The position numbers and the translations under genes were made by a program. From an uncultured Verrucomicrobiota bacterium (lineage in GTDB: Bacteria; Verrucomicrobiota; Verrucomicrobiia; Limisphaerales; UBA1096), in assembly GCA_913050205.1 (NCBI GenBank), contig CAJXAU010000143.1, positions 1 to 5,372 of the forward strand: a DNA stretch of 5,372 nucleotides, given 5' to 3'. The notes below the pieces were generated by a model, which did no database searches, was not told the DNA's origin, and saw nothing but the letters and a program-made list of their open reading frames with translations. Shown one piece after another: positions 1 to 4,569 of this stretch (position 1 is its first letter; each line of letters opens with the position of its first letter).

Positions 1-303
1 GCCACGCCCAAATAACGCTTCGGCGGTTGAAGTCAGTGCCTTTTCCGGAACGTCCAGTGTTGCGTCCACTGCCTTGCGGGTGGCCTTGAACGGATGAAAC
101 GGAGCCGCGATAGCGTAGCCGGTCATCCGAAACGGATACCGAATCACCTTCCCGGTGAGGCTCTCTCGGTCGCGCTTGTGTTCCCGTTTTTCCTCGGAGT
201 GGCGGCGTTGTTTTTCGCCATCTTCACGGTGATGTTTGTGATGCCCGCAGCCAATAATGGCGAACGAAGCGAACAGGGCCAAAACTACTGAATGTAATTT
301 CAT
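1..303 (-). CDS. Small lipoprotein of unknown function, 3' end outside window
   Basis: An open frame of 101 codons starts with ATG at 303-301 and continues without a stop to the window edge. The N-terminus is a lipoprotein signal: M-K-L-H, a hydrophobic stretch (residues 5-17) and a lipobox I-I-G-C ending at Cys19, so the mature protein should be lipid-anchored to a membrane. Residues 21-48 are an extremely charged, His/Lys/Arg/Glu-rich linker that opens with HHKHH. From about residue 50 the chain becomes ordinary and mildly amphipathic (VIRYPFRMTGYAIAAPFHPF). I recognise no domain. The His cluster could bind metal or simply act as a spacer; this is a guess. No Shine-Dalgarno is visible before the ATG. 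The gene is divergent from the histidine kinase at 398. The lipobox and uninterrupted frame make it a better choice than the opposite-strand frame at 94-291. Confidence 0.8.
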   Translation of the reverse strand, partial: MKLHSVVLALFASFAIIGCGHHKHHREDGEKQRRHSEEKREHKRDRESLTGKVIRYPFRMTGYAIAAPFHPFKATRKAVDATLDVPEKALTSTAEALFGRG

Positions 304-342
304 GTCGATTGATACCAAGTAACGGCGCCTCAGGTTTCGCTC

Positions 343-365
343 CGTCGTTGGCCAAGGCAACGACG
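343..365. repeat. Stem-loop in divergent spacer, containing the TTGGCCAA core
   Basis: CGTCGTTG at 343-350 is perfectly complementary to CAACGACG at 358-365, leaving the 7-base loop GCCAAGG. The right end of the first arm plus the loop holds TTGGCCAA (348-355), the core of the palindromic word found in the other spacers. It lies about 40 bp from the lipoprotein start and about 33 bp from the kinase start, so it could act in either leader or as an operator. No T-run follows on either strand, so an intrinsic terminator is unlikely. The rest of 304-397 shows no recognisable promoter box. Confidence 0.55.
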
Positions 366-397
366 CAGCCTTGTGAAATCACCTCCCCGGTTCCATC

Positions 398-2143
398 ATG
401 GGCCAAGCGGTGAGCGACAACACCACCATCCACCCTGCCATCAGCCCTGAACAACTACGGCGTCTTTATCAGGTGAGCAAGGTGATCCACTCCACGCTGG
501 ATCAGCAGGAGGCGCTTGACCTGATCGTCCGAGAGGCCGTGGGGCTCGTTAATGCAACCTCCGGCTCGGTCGTCCTGATCAATCCGATTGATGGCTTTCT
601 TGAAATCCAGGCCGCCCACGGGCTCTCCGCTGGGACGAAATTGAAACTCCGCGTCGGCGAAGGCATCACCGGCTGGGTCGCCCAACAGGGCAAGTCCGCC
701 ATCGTCCCGGACGTCAATGCCGACAAGCGGTACGTGCCGGTTCACGAGCACACCCGATCGGAGTTGGCAGTCCCGCTGGAGATCAATGGCGTGCTCGGAG
801 GAGTCGTCAATGTCGACTCGGACCAACTCAATGCGTTTGACGAAAACGACCTCGCCCTGTTGACCGAGCTGGCCAGCCAAGCCGCACTTGTGATTCACAA
901 CACCTTTCTCTACGAGAAATCGCTCATCCGCGCCAACCTGTTCGAATCGCTGATCACGGTCGGTCAGGCGATCAACTCCGCAGTCGATCTCGACGAGGCG
1001 TTGGCGGCCATCACACGCGAGGCGGCCAGCCTTATGAATGCCAAAACCTGCGCATTGCAACTGTTGGACGAATCCACCCGGCACCTCACTCTCGTGGCCT
1101 CGCACGGGGCGGGCGAGGCTTACCTGAACAAGCCGGACGTCGACATCTCGGAAAGTTTTCTCGGCTCGGTGGTCAATTTGAAAAAAACGCTGCAGATCGA
1201 GAACGTGCAGACCTCCAACGCCTACCAGCAGCAGGATATCGCCCGTGAGGAGGGGCTCATCGCCATGCTCAGCATCCCGTTGGTTTTCGGCGGCAACGCC
1301 ATCGGCACGCTTAATGTTTACAAGGCGGAGTCGTACGTTTTTTCGAACGACGAAATTCACATTGCGACAGCTCTGGCGGAGTTGTCTGCACTGGCCATCG
1401 AGAAGGCACGACTGCTGGAGCGCATTGTCGAATCCGAGGAACTGCTCCGGCAGAACGAAAAACTGTCAGCGCTTGGGCTGCTCGCTGGTGAAGTGGCGCA
1501 CGAGATTCGCAACCCATTGACCGTCCTCAAAATGCTCTACCACTCGCTGGGGCTCGAGTTTCCCGAGGACGACCCACGGGCCGAGGATGTACGGATCATG
1601 GGCGAAAAAATGGATCACCTGAATACCATCGTGGAGCAGATCCTCACCTTCGCCCGCAATGCCGAACCACAACTCAAGTCAACCGACATCAACAAGCTGA
1701 TTGATGACCTTCGGATACTCGTCCGACGAAAGCTGGCTCAACAAAATGTCGAACTGGAAATTCAATTGGAGGCCAACCTGCCCGCAGTAAAGGCAGACGG
1801 GCCGCAACTCAGTCAGGTTTTTCTCAACCTCACTCTCAACGCGCTTGAAGCCATGCCCGACGGCGGGACTTTGACTATCGAGTCACGCACGATTCAATTG
1901 AACAAGGGCGACGCTAAGCCCACGCACGTACGCATCGAGTTTCGTGATTCCGGCTGCGGGATGGATGTGGGATCGCGCGAGCGCGCCTTCAGTTCGCTGC
2001 TACACACCAGCAAACCGGACGGCACCGGCCTTGGCTTGGCCATCGTGGGGAGGATCGTTGAATCGCATGGCGGACGCATCAAGATCAAGCCAAGCGACAA
2101 CGGCACGACATTCAGTATTCTCCTGCCGCTGACCAACGTATAA
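398..2143 (+). CDS. Soluble sensor histidine kinase, GAF-GAF-HisKA-HATPase
   Basis: The 581-residue protein has no signal peptide or membrane segment, so it should be a cytosolic two-component sensor. Two GAF domains (about residues 38-168 and 198-335) are followed by a short helical linker. The dimerisation/phosphoacceptor domain has its H-box GEVAHEIRNPLTVLK with phospho-His368. The ATPase domain has the N-box (N477, N481), G1 box DSGCGM (517-522) and G2 box GTGLGLAIV (542-550). This order resembles NtrB-like kinases that use tandem GAF domains to read a small molecule or redox state; the ligand cannot be told from sequence. An in-frame TGA at 374-376 leaves ATG398 as the first possible start. 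GTG at 410 (codon 5) is an alternative, because codons 2-4 lie in a partial copy of the spacer repeat. No Shine-Dalgarno is visible. No response regulator is in the window, so it may be an orphan or have a distant partner. Confidence 0.95.
   Translation: MGQAVSDNTTIHPAISPEQLRRLYQVSKVIHSTLDQQEALDLIVREAVGLVNATSGSVVLINPIDGFLEIQAAHGLSAGTKLKLRVGEGITGWVAQQGKSAIVPDVNADKRYVPVHEHTRSELAVPLEINGVLGGVVNVDSDQLNAFDENDLALLTELASQAALVIHNTFLYEKSLIRANLFESLITVGQAINSAVDLDEALAAITREAASLMNAKTCALQLLDESTRHLTLVASHGAGEAYLNKPDVDISESFLGSVVNLKKTLQIENVQTSNAYQQQDIAREEGLIAMLSIPLVFGGNAIGTLNVYKAESYVFSNDEIHIATALAELSALAIEKARLLERIVESEELLRQNEKLSALGLLAGEVAHEIRNPLTVLKMLYHSLGLEFPEDDPRAEDVRIMGEKMDHLNTIVEQILTFARNAEPQLKSTDINKLIDDLRILVRRKLAQQNVELEIQLEANLPAVKADGPQLSQVFLNLTLNALEAMPDGGTLTIESRTIQLNKGDAKPTHVRIEFRDSGCGMDVGSRERAFSSLLHTSKPDGTGLGLAIVGRIVESHGGRIKIKPSDNGTTFSILLPLTNV
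401..410 (+). repeat. Partial repeat copy at the kinase start
   Basis: GGCCAAGCGG directly follows the ATG of the histidine kinase and matches the right part of the spacer word TTGGCCAAGCGG, as seen intact at 2149-2160. It encodes Gly-Gln-Ala, ahead of any conserved domain. It may be a decayed or inserted repeat copy that became the first codons, or a chance match. Confidence 0.4.
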
Positions 2144-2147
2144 GCCA

Positions 2148-2171
2148 CTTGGCCAAGCGGCTGGCCAAGCG
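2148..2171. repeat. Two tandem TGGCCAAGCG copies between convergent genes; possible bidirectional terminator
   Basis: The 38-bp gap between the stop codons of the histidine kinase (2143) and the VOC gene (2182) is largely two copies of TGGCCAAGCG, at 2150-2159 and 2162-2171, with a 12-bp period. Because the core is self-complementary, CTTGGCCA (2148-2155) can pair with TGGCCAAG (2162-2169) as an 8-bp stem with a 6-base loop, on either strand. Placement between converging genes suits a terminator or a transcription-collision barrier, but there is no T-run on either side, so this role is only inferred. Confidence 0.65.
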
Positions 2172-2181
2172 ATGACAGCAG

Positions 2182-2622
2182 TTACTGGCCGCGAATCTCA
2201 CGCATGCGCTTGGCCAATTCCTCGCTGGAGATTTCCTCCTTCCGGGTGCCAAACCACCACTGGTTACCGTGAGGATCCAGCACCCCGCCACTGCGGTCAC
2301 CGTAGAATTGGTCCACCGGCTCCATCACCTTTTCCGCCCCGGCATCAATGGCACGGGCATAGGCGGCGTCGCAGTCAGGCACGTACAGGTAGAGCATTGA
2401 CGGCATCGGAGGCCATTCGTCCCTGGCTTGTCCCAGCATGATCCGCGAGTCACCGATCTGCACCTCCGCATGGGAGACTGTGCCATCCGGCATCTCGACT
2501 CGTTCCGTGACTGTGGCATCGAACGCCTTGCAGATGAAGTCCAACAACTTCCCAACGTCTGCCGTGAGCAGGTAGGGCGTGACGCTGTGGTAACCGGCTG
2601 GGAGATGGGAGAGATCAGACAT
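2182..2622 (-). CDS. VOC-superfamily (glyoxalase/PhnB-like) protein
   Basis: The 146-residue protein is one typical VOC unit of two beta-alpha-beta-beta-beta modules. It resembles the PhnB-like group: HSVTPYL near residue 12, a FICKAFDATVTERVEMPDG segment, SHAEVQIGDSRIML (50-63), an AYARAIDAGAEKVMEPV segment, then DQFYGDRSGGVLDPHGNQW (104-122). The group holds metal-dependent enzymes and binding proteins acting on small metabolites, but the substrate of this one cannot be read from sequence; it should be cytosolic. The start at 2622 is chosen because the family N-terminus (before the PYL strand) begins there; a longer in-frame start at 2736 would lie inside the upstream oxidoreductase. The ATG overlaps the oxidoreductase stop by 8 bp, with ATGTCTGA holding both, so translation is probably coupled. 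The C-terminal Leu-Ala-Lys-Arg codons carry a copy of the TTGGCCAAGCG word. Confidence 0.9.
   Translation of the reverse strand: MSDLSHLPAGYHSVTPYLLTADVGKLLDFICKAFDATVTERVEMPDGTVSHAEVQIGDSRIMLGQARDEWPPMPSMLYLYVPDCDAAYARAIDAGAEKVMEPVDQFYGDRSGGVLDPHGNQWWFGTRKEEISSEELAKRMREIRGQ
2207..2217 (-). repeat. Copy of TTGGCCAAGCG inside the VOC gene 3' end
   Basis: CGCTTGGCCAA on the plus strand is TTGGCCAAGCG read on the coding strand, encoding Leu-Ala-Lys-Arg near the C-terminus of the VOC protein. It is the only exact 11-base copy I found within a coding region in the window and lies within 40 bp of the gene end, close to the tandem copies at 2148-2171. Confidence 0.5.
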
Positions 2623-3982
2623 TGTCTGGCGTGGGGTGAATCCAAGGTTCGCGATAAGGCCGGACGAGGAGCTTGTTTGCTTCGTCGTCACCGATGACTC
2701 GGTGGGTATCCGCATCCCACCGCAACGAGCGGCCACCCAGTCGCTGGGAGAGGTTGGCCAGCAGGCAACTCACGGTGGAGATGTGCCCCTCCTCGATGTC
2801 CGCAACAGGCCGGCTTCGCTTGGCCACGGCGTTGAGAAAATCCAGCATGTGCACGCGCACAGCCGGGGCAACGTGCCGTTCAAGATCCTTCTCGGACTTG
2901 TCCTCCGGGTATTCCTCCAACTCCATTTTGCAGTCGCGATGAATCGGTTTCGCTTGTTGGCCCCGGTTATTGCGCGGGATAAAGTCGAAACTGTTCACGC
3001 TCAACTTTAGCGTCCCCTTGTCGCCGTAGAGGAAGGCCGCCCACGGGTACTTCGGATCCGGTGCATGCCCCCACGCACGGTGCTGCCAGACTACCTGCAG
3101 ATCGTCGAAATCAAAACAAGCAGTCTGAGTGTCGGTGGTATTCGCCTTGGCCTGCTTGTCGACGAGGATGCCGCCCTGCGACACCACGCTCGTCGGCCAT
3201 CCGAGCCCGAGCATCCAGCGCACCGTATCGAGCATGTGGATGCACATGTCGCCAACGATGCCGTTGCTGTACTCCATAAAAGCGCGCCAGCCACGTGGGT
3301 GGCATAGCGAGTTGTAGGCGCGCATTGGTGCCGGGCCGGTCCACATCTCATAATCCAGATTGTCCGGAGCCGTGGCGTCCTCCGGGTTGCTTCGGTTGCG
3401 CATGTGGTAGTAGCAGCAAACCTCCGCGTGGGCGATGTTGCCGAGCAGTCCGGCGTCAACGATCGTCTCCTTGGCCTCCATCAAGTGCGGTGTGCTGCGG
3501 CGCTGCGTGCCAACCTGCACGACCCGATCGTACTTGCGGGCAGCCGCGAGCATTGCCTGACTCTCAACCACGTCGATACTCGTCGGTTTTTGGACGTAAA
3601 CATCACAGCCAGCCTTGACTGCATCGATCATCGGCAGTGCGTGCCAGTGATCCGGCGTGGCGACCAGCACCAGATCGAGTTTGTTCTCCTTGAGCAGCGT
3701 CCGATAGTCAGCGTAGGTCTTGGGGCGTTTGCCGGATTTTTGCCGCTTGGCCACCATGTCGGCCGCCCCGGAGAGCATCGTACTGTCCACGTCGCACAGG
3801 GCCACCACCTCCACCGGGGCCACCTGGATCAGGCGGAATAAATCGATCTTGCCGTACCAACCACTGCCGATCAGCGCAACCCGTTTGACCGGCCCCTTCG
3901 CCACCTCGGCGGCGGTTGACGCGATGGAGGAATAGGCCAGGCCGGCCGCAGCGCTGGTTCCCAAAAATGTTCGACGGTTCAC
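2615..3982 (-). CDS. Tat-exported Gfo/Idh/MocA family oxidoreductase
   Basis: The 455-residue protein starts with a twin-arginine signal (NRRTFLG, then an Ala-rich hydrophobic stretch to about residue 26), so it is probably exported folded with its cofactor. A Rossmann NAD(P)-binding domain follows: glycine motif G39-x-G41-x-x-G44, acidic D64 after the second strand, ATPDHWH (108-114), and QKP (131-133) where the family usually has EKP, the catalytic Lys132 being kept. The C-terminal domain has GDMCIHMLD (244-252) with conserved His249. Relatives oxidise or reduce sugars and polyols, but the substrate is unknown here. Such secreted paralogues are abundant in Planctomycetes and Verrucomicrobia and are often tied to polysaccharide breakdown. 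The start is GTG (3982-3980), the only candidate because TAA lies four codons upstream (3994-3992). It leads a two-gene operon with the VOC gene. Confidence 0.95.
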   Translation of the reverse strand: MNRRTFLGTSAAAGLAYSSIASTAAEVAKGPVKRVALIGSGWYGKIDLFRLIQVAPVEVVALCDVDSTMLSGAADMVAKRQKSGKRPKTYADYRTLLKENKLDLVLVATPDHWHALPMIDAVKAGCDVYVQKPTSIDVVESQAMLAAARKYDRVVQVGTQRRSTPHLMEAKETIVDAGLLGNIAHAEVCCYYHMRNRSNPEDATAPDNLDYEMWTGPAPMRAYNSLCHPRGWRAFMEYSNGIVGDMCIHMLDTVRWMLGLGWPTSVVSQGGILVDKQAKANTTDTQTACFDFDDLQVVWQHRAWGHAPDPKYPWAAFLYGDKGTLKLSVNSFDFIPRNNRGQQAKPIHRDCKMELEEYPEDKSEKDLERHVAPAVRVHMLDFLNAVAKRSRPVADIEEGHISTVSCLLANLSQRLGGRSLRWDADTHRVIGDDEANKLLVRPYREPWIHPTPDNV

Positions 3983-3996
3983 CCGCCCTGTTTAGC

Positions 3997-4030
3997 CGCT
4001 TGGCCAAGCGAACTCAAGCTTGGCCAAGCG
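3997..4030. other. Potential 13-bp perfect stem-loop upstream of the oxidoreductase
   Basis: The first two repeat copies can pair with each other: CGCTTGGCCAAGC (3997-4009) is the exact reverse complement of GCTTGGCCAAGCG (4018-4030), leaving the loop GAACTCAA. The structure ends 14 bp from the oxidoreductase GTG. If transcribed in its leader, it could influence translation or mRNA stability; as DNA it could form a cruciform. Each copy can also fold alone as a 5-bp stem with a GGCC loop. Confidence 0.55.
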
Positions 4031-4062
4031 ACACCCCACACCCCCTTGCCCTTGGCCAAGCG
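3997..4062. repeat. Three TTGGCCAAGCG palindromic repeats in divergent spacer
   Basis: Three exact copies of TTGGCCAAGCG begin at 4000, 4020 and 4052, all in the same orientation, within the 98-bp spacer between the oxidoreductase start (3982) and the phosphatase start (4081). The palindrome around each is of different length: CGCTTGGCCAAGCG, 14 bp at 3997-4010; 12 bp at 4018-4029; 10 bp at 4051-4060. The spacings (20 and 32 bp) are not regular and the DNA between copies is unrelated. The array could be operator sites for a dimeric regulator serving both divergent units, or simply members of a dispersed repeat family. I see no -35/-10 boxes in this spacer. Confidence 0.8.
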
Positions 4063-4080
4063 GGCCAGTAGCCTTGGCTC

Positions 4081-4563
4081 ATGCGCCCTTACAGGTTGTT
4101 ATTTGTTTGCATGGGAAACATTTGCCGCTCGCCCGCCGGGGAAGCCGTGATGCGGCACATCGTCGAGAGCGAAGGGTTGGCCGATCAAATCGAGTGCGAC
4201 TCCGCTGGGACCATTTCGTTCCACACCGGCGATCCGCCCGACCACCGTATGCACGCCGCCGCGCAAAACCGGAACATCATCACCGGCGGTCAGGCGCGCC
4301 AAATCAACAAGGCCGACTACAACGAATTCGATCTGATCCTTACGATGGACGAGGACAACTACCAAAACGTCCTGAACATGGCGCCGGCAGGGGAATTCAC
4401 GGCAGAGGTCAAACGGTTTTGCGACTTCGTCACCGACTCGCCCGCAAAGGAAGTACCCGACCCCTACTACGGCGGCGCGCAGGGATTCGAGACCGTACTC
4501 GACCTACTCGAGGACGGATGCGCCTCGTTGCTCGAACACGTCCGCAAGCAACTCAGTCGCTAA
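4081..4563 (+). CDS. Low-molecular-weight protein tyrosine phosphatase
   Basis: The 160-residue cytosolic protein has the full LMW-PTP layout. The N-terminal P-loop VCMGNICRS carries nucleophile Cys10, Arg16 and Ser17 (C-x5-R-S), with the second Cys15 typical of the eukaryote-like subgroup. DSAGT (40-44), an ARQI segment (72-75) and a DLILTMDEDNY segment (84-94) follow. The general acid is Asp127 in VPDPYYGG, followed by the usual GFETVLDLLEDG helix. Length is normal, and all catalytic residues are present. Family members remove phosphate from phosphotyrosine, and some act on phosphorylated sugar adducts of proteins. An in-frame TAG at 4069-4071 leaves ATG4081 as the first start; no Shine-Dalgarno is seen. 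The next gene, a fructosamine-kinase relative, starts 6 bp after the stop, so the two form an operon and a shared job in protein deglycation is likely. No BY-kinase or capsule genes are nearby. Confidence 0.95.
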   Translation: MRPYRLLFVCMGNICRSPAGEAVMRHIVESEGLADQIECDSAGTISFHTGDPPDHRMHAAAQNRNIITGGQARQINKADYNEFDLILTMDEDNYQNVLNMAPAGEFTAEVKRFCDFVTDSPAKEVPDPYYGGAQGFETVLDLLEDGCASLLEHVRKQLSR

Positions 4564-4569
4564 CCGCAC

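Noticed and set aside
94..291. Plus-strand frame of 65 residues with a hydrophobic segment
   Set aside because: It lies antisense to the lipoprotein gene, whose signal peptide and lipobox are clear; the hydrophobic run is partly the reverse reading of that gene's charged and signal codons.
378..386. ATCACCTCC, identical to the anti-Shine-Dalgarno end of 16S rRNA (GGAGGTGAT on the minus strand)
   Set aside because: No rRNA sequence surrounds it, and on the minus strand no start codon follows at a suitable distance, so it is probably chance.
455..1360. Minus-strand open frame of 301 residues antisense to the histidine kinase
   Set aside because: It recognisably has no domain, is entirely covered by the strongly supported kinase, and has the Arg/Gly/Val/Asp-rich composition expected from the reverse reading of GC-rich codons.
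2148..2171. Classical intrinsic terminator for the histidine kinase
   Set aside because: The stem is short and no T-run follows on either strand, so it is listed as a repeat with only a possible terminator role.
2182..2736. Longer 184-residue version of the VOC protein
   Set aside because: The extra 38 residues lie inside the oxidoreductase C-terminus and precede the normal VOC N-terminus; ATG at 2622 fits the family and the stop-start overlap.
3997..4062. Possible small CRISPR-like array
   Set aside because: Repeat units are only 10-14 bp, spacing is irregular (20 and 32 bp), and there are no cas genes; the words also occur at other loci.
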